Assembly: GCA_029259415.1 (NCBI GenBank)
Contig: JAPDIW010000033.1
Location: forward strand, 1-56,031
Direction: 5' to 3'
DNA: 56,031 nucleotides
DNA from: Archaeoglobi archaeon
Lineage (GTDB): Archaea > Halobacteriota > Archaeoglobi > Archaeoglobales > Archaeoglobaceae
A program made the position numbers and the translations under genes. The notes under the pieces are model-generated. The model was given only the letters and a program-made list of their open reading frames with translations. It did no database searches and was not told where the DNA came from. Below, piece after piece: positions 1-8,227 of this stretch. The first letter of the stretch is position 1. Every line of letters begins with the position of its first letter.

Positions 1-299
1 TGGTGTTGTGAGGGATATGGATCCCATAAACTTCCTCTATCTTCTTTTCCAAGTGAATTGGCCCGAGGTTGAACTCTTTGTGGGCTTGTAGGATGATTTT
101 TTCTGTTTCCTCGTCTATCTCTTTGGGCTTCCTTCCTAGTTTTCGAAGGAAGGGAATTTCTCCTGTCTCCCTGAACTTCTTGATTATCTGGTGGACTCTT
201 TGCCTTGTTACCTGGAAGAATTCCGCTATCTTTGTTATCGGTTTTCCTTTAAGCCTGCTTTACCATTCTTGCTATGTCCTTGTTTGTTAGTTTCCTCAC
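1..299 (-). pseudogene. IS481-like transposase, N-terminal fragment, frameshifted
   Basis: The reverse strand reads from a possible GTG at 299 through an N-terminal helix-turn-helix region (KPITKIAEFFQVTRQRVHQI and on) into the linker that precedes the integrase core of IS481-type transposases. The window edge cuts it off after about 90 codons. One reading frame covers 299 to about 250 and then meets a stop. The rest is in another frame, and the switch falls near 250-256 around GGCTTAAAGG. So the copy is either broken or missing/gaining a base. The ORF seen on the plus strand here (69-290) is only a shadow. A possible element end lies near 342, where the minus strand reads TGTAGTATCCCG, but the other end is outside the window. 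IS family assignment is by pattern only. Confidence 0.6.
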
Positions 300-399
300 G
301 TGGTAATCTTGTTGGAGTGTAAAGTTATTTCGGGATACTACAGTGTAAAATTTTAAGGGAAAAACTTTAATTCCCCTCACAACCTACATAGCCTTTACG
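300..399. other. Intergenic: possible IS end and helicase promoter
   Basis: This stretch lies between the transposase remnant and the helicase. It may contain the outer end of the insertion element (minus strand TGTAGTATCCCG starting near 342). It also carries an AT-rich TATA-like box (AAAACTTTAATTC, about 361-373) centred roughly 30 bases before the helicase ATG at 400. That spacing fits a leaderless or nearly leaderless archaeal transcript. No open reading frame is supported here. Confidence 0.4.
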
Positions 400-3078
400 A
401 TGCTTGACAACCGACTCAGAGAGGCTTTGAGAACGGCAGGAATTGAGGAACTGACGGAATTGCAGTTAGAAGCCTATAAAAAGATTCTGAATGGCAAAGA
501 TATTCTCATCATCGCTCCCACCGGCAGCGGGAAGACGGAGGCTGCGATAATCCCCATATTTGAGAAAATGCTCAAGATGAACAGCGATAACGGAATCGTG
601 GCCATCTACATCACTCCTCTCAGGGCTTTGAACAGGGACATGCTGAGAAGAATAAGGGGGATTGCGGAGTTTCTGGGCATTAGGGTCGACGTCAGACATG
701 GCGACACTCCCGAATCACAGAGGGCGAGGCAGTCAAGAAAGCCGCCACATCTCTTAATAACGACTCCAGAAACTTTCCAGATCCTCTTTTTGGGTAAAAA
801 TCTCAGAAAGGCTTTGAAGAATGTCAGGTATGTTGTCATCGACGAAATCCACGAGCTTATCGACAGCGAGAGAGGTGTGCAGCTCAGCGTTGCTCTCGAA
901 AGGCTGAGGGAGATTACGAAATTTCAGACTGTTGGTCTTTCTGCAACCGTAAGCAAGCCTGAGATTGTTTCGAGGTTTGTTGGGATAAATGCAGAGATTC
1001 TGGAGTGGAGGGCTGAGAAGGAGTACGAAATATCTGTCGTGAAGCCTGAACCGGACAGTGAGCTTGCTGTGGAGCTGAATGTTGATGAGGAGATTGCAGG
1101 AGAGCTTAGGTTCATTGCAGAAGCTGTGAAAAAACATGGCTCCGCATTGATTTTCGTAAACACGCGCCAGACGGCAGAAGCACTTGGTGTGAAGCTCAAA
1201 AAGCTGATTGATGTGGAAGTTCATCACGGAAGCCTTTCGAGGGAGGCGAGAGTTGAGGCCGAGGAGAGGTTTGCGAGAGGAGAGCTTGAGGCATTAATCT
1301 GCACGTCCTCAATGGAGCTTGGAATAGACATCGGCCACGTCAACCTCGTTATTCAGTACAACAGCCCCAGACAGGCCGTAAGGCTCGTGCAGAGGGTTGG
1401 AAGGAGCGGACATGGGTTGGGGAGAGTTTCCAGAGGATATGTGGTTGCGGAAAGCTTTGACGGCATTCTTGAATCCATAGTCATTGTAAGAAGGGCTAAA
1501 GAGGGTTTGCTGGAGGATGCCGAGATTCACTTTAAAAGTTTGGATGTTCTGGCAAACCAGATATGTGCTCTCGCCCTCGAATACGGCAGGATTGATGCTG
1601 AGAGGGCTTACAGAATAATCAGGAGGGCTTTTCCATATCGAAGTTTGAGTTTTGAAGAATTTGAGGAGGTTTGCAGCTTCCTCGCCAACATCGGAAAAAT
1701 ATTCTACGATGATGGAGAGATTGGTGCTAGAAGAAACACGAGAAGGTACTTCTATGAGAACATTTCCATGATCCCTGATGAGAAAAGATACAGGGTTGTT
1801 GACGTTTCTACAGGAAGAACGATTGGCTCTCTGGATGAGAGCTTCCTCTCAACTTTCAGTGGAGAGATTTTTGCGATGAAAGGGGAGCTGTGGAGGGTGC
1901 TGAGTGTTGATGATGTGGTGAAGGTTGAGCCTGTTTCTGCTGAAGGTGAAATACCCTCTTGGGCTGGAGAGGAAATCCCCGTCCCGTTTGAGGTTGCGCA
2001 GGAGGTAGGAATGCTGAGAAGCTGGTTGACCGGGATTATAAGGGCGAAAGGGGAGAGAGCTGCTGTTAGCGCTCTGGGTGTGGATGGAGACATAGGGGTG
2101 GTGGTTAAAACTCTGAAAGAGCAGATTGAGAAGGGATTTGCGATCCCTTCAGACACTCACGTGACCATTGAGGGGTCAGAAAACGTTGTGGTGGTAAATG
2201 CATGCTTCGGACACAAGGTGAACGAGACTTTCGGCAGAATCCTCGCCTTACTCCTCACTGCAAGAAGAGGTAGCAGTGTTGCTGTTGAAATCGACCCCTA
2301 CAGAATCAAGCTAAATCCGGCAAAGCCCCAGGAGGTTGAGAGCATAATTGGGAGCATTAATCCAGAGACTATTGAGGCTCTGGCTGAGAGGGCGGTTTTT
2401 GACACGAAGCTCATGCAGTGGAAGGTTGTAAACGCCGCCAGAAAGTTTGGATTTCTGTCGAAAGACGATGAGATGAGCAGGATAAACGTGAGAAACCTGG
2501 TGGTAAAGCTGAAAGACACGCCCATTTATAGAGAAGCTCTTAGAGAGATTTTTGTTGAGAAGATGGATGTTGAGAGAACTGCGGAAATCATAGACAAAAT
2601 TCAAAGCGGAGAAATTGAGCTTTCTGTGTACAATGAGCTGAGCCCAATCAGCCTCGCTTCAAGGCAGAGGGCCATGGACGTACTTGCTGTGAAGTCAAGT
2701 GAGGCAATCCTCAAGGCCTTCAGGGAGAGGCTTGAGAAGGAAGTTGTGAGGGTATACTGTCTCAACTGCAAGGCCAGCTACACTGAGAGGGTGGGGAGCT
2801 TTGAAAGGTTTACCTGCATCAGATGCGGTTCGAGAATGATTGCAGTATTCAACTCAAGGAGGGACGTTAAGGATTTCAGGAAAAATGAGCTTTTCAAACT
2901 GGCAAACCTTGTTATGGGGTACGGAAAGAGAGCTGTTTACGCCCTTTCAACATACGGTATCGGGGCAGACACAGCAGCAAGAATCCTGTCGAGGTTTTAT
3001 CCAGCGGAAGATGACTTCTTCAAGGCTTTAATCGAGGCCGAGAGAAACTACGTGAGAACGAGGAAGTTCTGGGACTAG
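400..3078 (+). CDS. Lhr-type superfamily 2 helicase
   Basis: This is an ATP-dependent DNA or RNA helicase of the large-helicase-related (Lhr)/Ski2-like group, 892 residues. Visible motifs are motif I APTGSGKT (about 39-46), ITPLRALNRD (motif Ia), motif II DEIHE (148-152), motif III SAT (181-183), and motif VI QRVGRSGH in the second RecA domain. The long region after the motor matches the Lhr layout of winged helix plus beta-bundle. The C-terminus has a four-cysteine zinc finger (CLNC...CIRC, about residues 785-807), followed by a stretch resembling a helix-hairpin-helix (TYGIGADTAARIL). Lhr proteins act in DNA repair; some archaeal relatives act on RNA. The exact subfamily (aLhr2 versus another Ski2 type) cannot be settled by eye. 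The ATG at 400 has an upstream TATA-like box and no clear ribosome binding site. Confidence 0.88.
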   Translation: MLDNRLREALRTAGIEELTELQLEAYKKILNGKDILIIAPTGSGKTEAAIIPIFEKMLKMNSDNGIVAIYITPLRALNRDMLRRIRGIAEFLGIRVDVRHGDTPESQRARQSRKPPHLLITTPETFQILFLGKNLRKALKNVRYVVIDEIHELIDSERGVQLSVALERLREITKFQTVGLSATVSKPEIVSRFVGINAEILEWRAEKEYEISVVKPEPDSELAVELNVDEEIAGELRFIAEAVKKHGSALIFVNTRQTAEALGVKLKKLIDVEVHHGSLSREARVEAEERFARGELEALICTSSMELGIDIGHVNLVIQYNSPRQAVRLVQRVGRSGHGLGRVSRGYVVAESFDGILESIVIVRRAKEGLLEDAEIHFKSLDVLANQICALALEYGRIDAERAYRIIRRAFPYRSLSFEEFEEVCSFLANIGKIFYDDGEIGARRNTRRYFYENISMIPDEKRYRVVDVSTGRTIGSLDESFLSTFSGEIFAMKGELWRVLSVDDVVKVEPVSAEGEIPSWAGEEIPVPFEVAQEVGMLRSWLTGIIRAKGERAAVSALGVDGDIGVVVKTLKEQIEKGFAIPSDTHVTIEGSENVVVVNACFGHKVNETFGRILALLLTARRGSSVAVEIDPYRIKLNPAKPQEVESIIGSINPETIEALAERAVFDTKLMQWKVVNAARKFGFLSKDDEMSRINVRNLVVKLKDTPIYREALREIFVEKMDVERTAEIIDKIQSGEIELSVYNELSPISLASRQRAMDVLAVKSSEAILKAFRERLEKEVVRVYCLNCKASYTERVGSFERFTCIRCGSRMIAVFNSRRDVKDFRKNELFKLANLVMGYGKRAVYALSTYGIGADTAARILSRFYPAEDDFFKALIEAERNYVRTRKFWD

Positions 3079-3143
3079 GTTTGAAAAGTCGGCCAATTGC
3101 TTTTATTCAGATTAGTTCGTATGCTCTCACTACCAGCAATCCA

Positions 3144-3170
3144 AAACTTAAAAAAGAGTGAAACACTCTT
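3144..3170 (+). promoter_or_regulatory. ilvD TATA-like box plus 17-bp inverted repeat
   Basis: A TATA-like AAACTTAAAA (about 3144-3153) lies about 29 bases before the ilvD ATG at 3177. Immediately after it is the perfect inverted repeat AAGAGTGAAACACTCTT (3154-3170): 7-base arms around AAA, ending 6 bases before the start codon. The repeat sits between the box and the predicted leaderless start, where an archaeal repressor would block polymerase. An operator is the simplest reading, but no cognate regulator is identified. Confidence 0.5.
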
Positions 3171-3176
3171 AAAAGC

Positions 3177-4820
3177 ATGAGAAGTGATGAGGTTAAGAGG
3201 GGTATAGACAGAGTAGCCCACAGAGCTCTTCTGAAGGCTCTTGGAGTGACTGATGATGAGATGGACAAGCCCTTCATCGGTGTTGCCAACGCCTACAACA
3301 CAATTGTTCCCGGCCATATGACCCTTGACAAACTTACTCAGGCTGTGAAAGAGGGAGTTTACGCTGCAGGAGGTGTGCCTTTCGAGTTTGGCATAATAGG
3401 GATCTGCGACGGCATAGCCATGGGACACGAGGGGATGTGCTACTCCCTGCCATCAAGAGAGATTGTCGCTGACAGCATAGAGGCGATGGTCGAGGCCCAC
3501 AAGTTTGATGGACTTGTGGTGGTTGCGAGCTGCGACAAAATAATCCCCGGAATGCTGATGGCGATGCTCCGCCTGAATATCCCGGCTATAGCAGTAACAG
3601 GAGGTCCGATGATGTATGAGAGAGTTGATGGAGAGAAGGTGTCGATCAAAGATGCGTTCGAGGCTGCAGGGATGTATAAGTCGGGAAAACTGGATGATGC
3701 AGGATTAAAGCTTTACGAAGACTTCTGCGCTCCATCCTGCGGAAGCTGCCAGGGGTTATATACGGCCAACAGCATGCAGCTCCTCACAGAGACGCTTGGT
3801 TTGAGCCTGCCGTACTGCTCAACTTCTCCATGTCCTTCTTCGAGAAAGCTCAGAATAGCCAAGCAGAGCGGGAAGAGGGTGGTTGAGCTAGTAAAACGGG
3901 ACTTCAAACCGCTTGATTTCATCAACGAGAAGTCTTTCGAGAATGCAATCACGATGGACATGCTTGTTGGAGGTTCAACCAACACCGTCTTGCATTTGCC
4001 AGCAATTGCCAGGGAAGCAGGTATAAAGCTGAGCCTCGACCTCTTTGACGAGATAAGCAGGAGAACTCCGCACATCGTCTCAATTGACCCCACAAGCAAG
4101 GAGATGATTGTTGACTTGGACGAGAGCGGAGGAGTTCCGATGCTCATCAAGAAGGCGAAGAAGTACTTCCACGATGAAATGACAGTGAGCGGAAAAACGC
4201 TTTACGAGATAGCAGAGATGGCGGTGCTGAGAGGGAGAGATATAATAGCCTCTCCCGACAACCCACTACACAAAGAAGGCGGTATAGCAATTCTCAGAGG
4301 CAATCTGGCAGAGAATGGGGCTGTAATTAAAGCCGCTGCAGTTAGCGAGGACATGATGAAGTTCGAGGGGACGGCAAAGGTTTACGACAGTGAGAAGGAG
4401 GCTCTGAACGCAATACTGGACGGTAAGGTTGAGGAAGGTGACGTTGTCGTGATAAGGTACATGGGGCCAAAGGGTGCTCCGGGAATGCCAGAGATGCTTT
4501 TACCAACAGCAGCCATTTCAGGGCTTGGACTGCAGAAGGTTGCCCTAATCACCGATGGAAGGTTTAGTGGTGCAACGAGGGGGCCTTGCATAGGCCACGT
4601 CTCTCCTGAAGCAGCGGTTGGAGGTAACATTGCCCTCGTCGAGGAGGGAGACACGATTTCAATAGACATTCCCGCAAGAAAGCTTGAATTGAAGGTCGGC
4701 GATGACGAGCTTGCGGAGAGAAGGGCGAAATGGAAGCCCAAGGAGAGGGAGTTGAAGGGGTATTTGGCAAAATATGCGAAGCTTGTGTTGGGGGCTGAAG
4801 ACGGTGCCGCCCTTCTTTGA
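3177..4820 (+). CDS. ilvD: Dihydroxy-acid dehydratase
   Basis: This enzyme catalyses the third shared step of valine, isoleucine and leucine synthesis, dehydrating 2,3-dihydroxy-isovalerate or -methylvalerate to the 2-keto acid. Its 547 residues span the whole IlvD/Edd family. Family signatures include SCDKIIPGM (Cys119) and [17 protein letters not shown] (Cys188/Cys191). At the site where [2Fe-2S] dehydratases carry a further cysteine, this protein has VPGH, as in oxygen-sensitive enzymes of the E. coli type. That suggests an oxygen-labile [4Fe-4S] cluster, as expected in an anaerobe (inference). No other branched-chain amino acid genes are adjacent. A 17-bp palindrome in the promoter suggests it is individually regulated. 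Confidence 0.95.
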   Translation: MRSDEVKRGIDRVAHRALLKALGVTDDEMDKPFIGVANAYNTIVPGHMTLDKLTQAVKEGVYAAGGVPFEFGIIGICDGIAMGHEGMCYSLPSREIVADSIEAMVEAHKFDGLVVVASCDKIIPGMLMAMLRLNIPAIAVTGGPMMYERVDGEKVSIKDAFEAAGMYKSGKLDDAGLKLYEDFCAPSCGSCQGLYTANSMQLLTETLGLSLPYCSTSPCPSSRKLRIAKQSGKRVVELVKRDFKPLDFINEKSFENAITMDMLVGGSTNTVLHLPAIAREAGIKLSLDLFDEISRRTPHIVSIDPTSKEMIVDLDESGGVPMLIKKAKKYFHDEMTVSGKTLYEIAEMAVLRGRDIIASPDNPLHKEGGIAILRGNLAENGAVIKAAAVSEDMMKFEGTAKVYDSEKEALNAILDGKVEEGDVVVIRYMGPKGAPGMPEMLLPTAAISGLGLQKVALITDGRFSGATRGPCIGHVSPEAAVGGNIALVEEGDTISIDIPARKLELKVGDDELAERRAKWKPKERELKGYLAKYAKLVLGAEDGAALL

Positions 4821-5214
4821 TTTTTTATCTCTCGGAATCGGATTCTTCGTTTTTCTGCTGTCAGCAATAGTACTTCCGGGTGTTTTTATCTGGATTGGAC
4901 TTAAGATTATAGGAAAAGAGAGGGGGATACTGAGATGCGGAATGGCAAACCTTGCTGCCTTCGTCATTACATCATTTGTGGCATTCATTCTGCATTTCAC
5001 TCCCTTGGCGATTATTCTCCCTCTCCTGGGATTCCTGATTTACCTCTACGTTCTCAAAACGCTGCTCGACATAAGCTTCATTGAAGCCTTTGCTGCAACG
5101 ATAATAGCGGGAGTCGTGATATTCCTGGTTTCGGTTGCTCTGCTGCTCATCTTCGGAGTCTGGATGCTATTCTTCACACCCCCGCCAATGCAGATGGGCC
5201 ACCCAAGATTCTAA
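4804..5214 (+). CDS. Small four-helix membrane protein, unknown function
   Basis: This is an integral membrane protein with about four hydrophobic helices: a first segment after PPFFDFLS, then [31 protein letters not shown] and an A/V/I-rich last segment. It ends in a short proline- and methionine-rich tail ([11 protein letters not shown]). The frame is open from an ATG at 4774 inside ilvD. GTG at 4804, with GGGGG about 10 bases upstream, gives a more natural start just before the first helix and is used here (136 residues). It follows ilvD with a short overlap, so it is probably cotranscribed. No family was recognised, and it has no catalytic motif. It converges tail-to-tail with the radical SAM gene, overlapping it by 4 bases. 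Confidence 0.6.
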   Translation: MPPFFDFLSLGIGFFVFLLSAIVLPGVFIWIGLKIIGKERGILRCGMANLAAFVITSFVAFILHFTPLAIILPLLGFLIYLYVLKTLLDISFIEAFAATIIAGVVIFLVSVALLLIFGVWMLFFTPPPMQMGHPRF

Positions 5215-6149
5215 AAGAGAGGAGCTCTCGAATATTTTTCAAGCTCAACAGCTTTTTTCCATTTTTCGATGCAATCGCAATTCAACCCTTCGAGCAAGGA
5301 GACATTCTGGGTGAGTGAAAAATCCCTGATCGCCCCCGCCACTTTTCCATCGCACTTTCCGCAGTTATGTGGCCCCCTCTGCTTTCCCGCAGCGACAGGA
5401 TCGCTCAATATCTCAATTCCAGCTTCCTTCGCCTCTCTGAGAACCTCTACCGCACTCCACAGCCATGGCGGGCGGTAGAGCTTCGCTCTCCACAGCCTCT
5501 CTACAAGAGTGCCTTTCTGGACATTCGTGAGGTTCAGGGAGAACACATCAACGTATTGCTTGGATGCGATTACTGATTTTATTGCATCTTCAATCGCTTC
5601 CCCCTCAGACAGGAAAGGGGGCTTCAGCAAAAGGTAGCACTTAACCCTAAATCCGTAATTCCTCAGCACTGTTGCGGCCCTCTTGAAATCATCAAAGCTA
5701 AAGCCCTTGTTTATGCATAACTCCCTTATCCTGTCATTGGCTGTTTCAAGGCCGACGCCAACCTCCAAGTTTGCACCATCAAACTCTTTGAGCCTATCCT
5801 CTGTTATGTACTCCGGTCTGCTCTCAACGATTAGCTTTTTCAACCCGGCCTGATTGAACCTCTCCAGAATGTAAGCTCTAATTTTTGGTGGAACTTCTGC
5901 ATCGTCGAAGAAGCTTCCTGATGTGAAAATTTTGAGCACCTGTTCATTTTCAAGCTGCTCGAATGCGTAGTTGATCTGCTGAATCAACTCTTCCTCGCTT
6001 GCAGGGTATGCATCGCTGGTGTAACCGCACATGTAGCACTTATCCCACCTGCAACCCCTCGTTCTAAGGATGACTGTCATGCAGCCCACTATCTCTCCGT
6101 CTAACCTCTCCTTTTCCTTCCAGATTATGGGTTTAGAAGTAGAAGTCAT
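5211..6149 (-). CDS. Radical SAM protein, archaeosine synthase partner RaSEA-like
   Basis: This is a radical S-adenosylmethionine enzyme of 312 residues. The cluster-binding cysteines are in GCRWDKCYMCGY (Cys33, Cys38, Cys41), a widened CX4CX2C variant of the usual CX3CX2C. The same widened spacing is seen in the RaSEA/TIGR01210 group, to which the overall sequence (RTRGC..., VGVGLETANDRIR, LLLKPPFLSE) also corresponds. RaSEA acts with ArcS to turn lysine-modified preQ0-tRNA into archaeosine at position 15 of tRNA (established for the family). The C-terminal region has extra cysteines (NCGKC and NCDC). ArcS itself is not in the window. The start overlaps the rhomboid gene end by 17 bases, so the two are translationally linked. 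Confidence 0.75.
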   Translation of the reverse strand: MTSTSKPIIWKEKERLDGEIVGCMTVILRTRGCRWDKCYMCGYTSDAYPASEEELIQQINYAFEQLENEQVLKIFTSGSFFDDAEVPPKIRAYILERFNQAGLKKLIVESRPEYITEDRLKEFDGANLEVGVGLETANDRIRELCINKGFSFDDFKRAATVLRNYGFRVKCYLLLKPPFLSEGEAIEDAIKSVIASKQYVDVFSLNLTNVQKGTLVERLWRAKLYRPPWLWSAVEVLREAKEAGIEILSDPVAAGKQRGPHNCGKCDGKVAGAIRDFSLTQNVSLLEGLNCDCIEKWKKAVELEKYSRAPLF

Positions 6150-6939
6150 ATCTCACCCTTCTCCTCCCCAGCTTTTTTCCGTAGTAAAGTCCAGCAGCGA
6201 GTCCGGCAAGGTGAGCGATGTTTGCAACGTTCGTGTAAAAAATTCCTGTGTAGCTTGCGATCATCATCCAGAAGTCGTAGGCGGCGAAAAGGAACAGAGC
6301 AGTTCGAATGCTGATCGGGATAGGAATCGGGAAGATGATTATTCTGATTTCAGGAGCAATCATTGCCAAACAGCCCATAACTCCAAAAATAGCCGCAGAT
6401 GCGCCAAGTGCTGGGACAAAGCTTCCCACGGCATAGGAGTAGGCAATGTAGCCGATGTTCCCTACAAGGCCCGAAACAAGGAATATCTCGATGTATTTCC
6501 GGTCTCCGAGTCTCCTCTCGAGTTCAGTTCCGAAAAAGAGCAGCACGAACATGTTGACGAAGAAGTGCCAGAATTCAACATGAAGGAAGATGCTGGTGAT
6601 TAGCTGCCACGGCATTGACAGCAAGACCTCAATTCGGGGGTGGAGGGCGAAAAGGGAAACCATCTCACGTGGAGCAACGAGAGATATGAAGAAGAGAATC
6701 GTGCATGTTATCAGCACGAGGTTATTTGCCCCATATTTCATCAGCCCAATGCCACCTCTCCTTTTTACGGGCTGTTGGGGCATTCTCCTCTTCACGTTAA
6801 CTGGAACATTCCAGTACTCATCCAGTCCATCGCAATCGTGGTTTTCAGGCAGTCTGTGTTCTGCACAGAAAGTTCCACCGCAGTATTTGCATTTGAAGGG
6901 AAGAGCAACCTCCTTACCACACACATCACAGCGAGCCAC
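6133..6939 (-). CDS. Rhomboid-family intramembrane protease with AN1-like zinc finger
   Basis: This 268-residue protein has two parts. Residues 1-40 form an AN1-type zinc finger (CDVC, CKYC, C-x2-H, H-x-C), probably cytosolic. Residues from about 70 form a six-helix rhomboid core: HFFVNMF (His125 and Asn129, oxyanion side), GASA (catalytic Ser181) and ANIAHLAGL (catalytic His243). All catalytic residues are present, so it should be an active intramembrane serine protease. The start codon is GTG at 6939, with an AT-rich box (near 6960-6972) on the correct strand. It heads a two-gene unit with the radical SAM gene. The substrate is unknown. The zinc finger could recruit partners. Confidence 0.88.
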   Translation of the reverse strand: MARCDVCGKEVALPFKCKYCGGTFCAEHRLPENHDCDGLDEYWNVPVNVKRRMPQQPVKRRGGIGLMKYGANNLVLITCTILFFISLVAPREMVSLFALHPRIEVLLSMPWQLITSIFLHVEFWHFFVNMFVLLFFGTELERRLGDRKYIEIFLVSGLVGNIGYIAYSYAVGSFVPALGASAAIFGVMGCLAMIAPEIRIIIFPIPIPISIRTALFLFAAYDFWMMIASYTGIFYTNVANIAHLAGLAAGLYYGKKLGRRRVRYDFYF

Positions 6940-7013
6940 TCAAATGACTGGGGCTGGAAAGTTAAAAAGTCTTCGGCTTGAGTTATCTTTAGTTCGGAAA
7001 AGTGAATAATACT

Positions 7014-7643
7014 TTATCTCAGAAACTTCAAAATGCTCTTCTTTCCGCTCTCAATCACTCTTCTTACAACTTCAACCTCAATTCCGGTCTCATTTGAGAT
7101 TCTTCTCCAGTCTTTCGTTCCGGTTACTTCAGAGTAGCTAAGTATGAAGTCCTCAACACCATCCTCATCCTCAAGATCCCAGAAACCGCTGTAAAGCGGG
7201 TTAAAGTCGAGCATGAATGCGTACTTCTCTTCATTGTCCCTCAGATTCATTCCGAACAAGTCAGAGTCTGACAGAATAGACTCAACCGCTTCTCTAAGCC
7301 TTTTGCAGTTGTATCTCTTACCGGGTGGACTGTATAAGCCCACAATTTCATTCATCTCATCTTCACTCATTGTGAAGGGTTGAGAAGGCATTGTCTGGAT
7401 TATCTCAAACGTTTTTCTATCAACAGGAGATACCCTGCTCTTTCCCCTTTTGCTGAGCCTTACCGTGTAGTAGTCCAGATTTTTCCCCTTATTGAACCTA
7501 AAGTCTCTTTTTCTCAAATTTAAGAGCTCTTCCGGTGTGGAGAGGGTCGAGACTATCATCCTTATCAGAGCATGATGCAGAGTATTCTTCTTGGACAACA
7601 CTAAGTGGTGCTGTATGTCGTACTCGGTTCTTAGCAGATCCAT
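7014..7643 (-). CDS. Tyrosine-recombinase-like protein, apparently degenerate
   Basis: This protein of 209 residues has a short stretch that resembles the core of phage-type integrases. STPEELLNLRKRDF (about 35-48) matches the family box TGLRxSELLxLxxxDI. LSKRGKSRVSPVDRKTFEII (63-82) matches the beta-strand region GKGxKxRxVPL. The catalytic box I arginine is replaced by Thr36. No HxxR or catalytic tyrosine box can be seen in the C-terminal half, which instead is acidic and ends in a helix-turn-helix-like segment (WRRISNETGIEVEVVRRVI). It is therefore unlikely to recombine DNA. It may be a domesticated DNA-binding protein. It is divergently transcribed from sixA. No attachment sites or other mobile genes flank it. 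Confidence 0.5.
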   Translation of the reverse strand: MDLLRTEYDIQHHLVLSKKNTLHHALIRMIVSTLSTPEELLNLRKRDFRFNKGKNLDYYTVRLSKRGKSRVSPVDRKTFEIIQTMPSQPFTMSEDEMNEIVGLYSPPGKRYNCKRLREAVESILSDSDLFGMNLRDNEEKYAFMLDFNPLYSGFWDLEDEDGVEDFILSYSEVTGTKDWRRISNETGIEVEVVRRVIESGKKSILKFLR

Positions 7644-7715
7644 AAGTTGTAATTAGCCACCCTTCTTATTTGCTTTATGGGGAAGGGTTATTAGGTAAAA
7701 AGGTGAGTATTTAAC

Positions 7716-8171
7716 ATGAGGCTTTATCTGATGCAGCACGGAAAGGCAAAGCCAAAGGAAGTTGATCCCGAAAGGAGCCTCACTGAGGAGGGTGCTAAGG
7801 AGGTTGAGAAGGTTGCAGAATTCCTTGAAATGGCTGGAGTCAAGGTTGAAAGAATATACCATAGCGGCAAAAAGAGGGCTGAGCAGACCGCTGAAATCGT
7901 TGGAAAGCATCTGAAAGTAAAGGTGGAGAAGGCAGATGGACTCGAACCCCTTGCCGACATCGGTGTGTGGGCAGAGAAGCTAGAAAAGCTCGATGAAGAC
8001 ATAATGCTCGTCGGACACCTCCCGCACCTCTCCAAGCTTACTAACTACCTCCTCACAGGAAATCCAGACCTTGATGCTGTAGCGTTCATCTTCGGTGGGG
8101 TTGTATGCCTTGAAAGAGAGGAGAGGAAGTGGAGGCTGTTGTGGGCTGTTAGGCCTGAAATTCTGGTCTGA
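7716..8171 (+). CDS. sixA: SixA-type phosphohistidine phosphatase
   Basis: This is a small (151-residue) histidine phosphatase superfamily protein. The N-terminus MRLYLMQHGKA holds the phospho-accepting His8. Position 7 is Gln rather than Arg of the RHG motif, a variant I recall from other SixA-like proteins. Other family residues are SGKKRAEQTAEI and GHLPHLS (the second catalytic His). In bacteria SixA removes phosphate from HPt domains or from the PTS protein NPr; the archaeal substrate is unknown. A ribosome binding site AAGGTGAG lies about 8 bases before the ATG. It is divergent from the recombinase-like gene and followed at 50-60 bases by nadE. Confidence 0.85.
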   Translation: MRLYLMQHGKAKPKEVDPERSLTEEGAKEVEKVAEFLEMAGVKVERIYHSGKKRAEQTAEIVGKHLKVKVEKADGLEPLADIGVWAEKLEKLDEDIMLVGHLPHLSKLTNYLLTGNPDLDAVAFIFGGVVCLEREERKWRLLWAVRPEILV

Positions 8172-8227
8172 TTTAGCAATCCTCCTTTTTTCAGAAAAAT
8201 TTTAAACATAGGGGAATGGGGAAAAAC

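Noticed and set aside
69-290. 73-residue plus-strand ORF at the window start
   Set aside because: It is the reverse complement of a clear transposase helix-turn-helix region, so it is a shadow.
754-1227. 157-residue minus-strand ORF inside the helicase
   Set aside because: It lies wholly opposite a well-supported helicase, and its composition (many Cys, Phe, Leu) is typical of antisense frames.
6070-6603. 177-residue plus-strand ORF opposite rhomboid
   Set aside because: It is opposite a gene with complete catalytic motifs, and its product is low-complexity and family-less.
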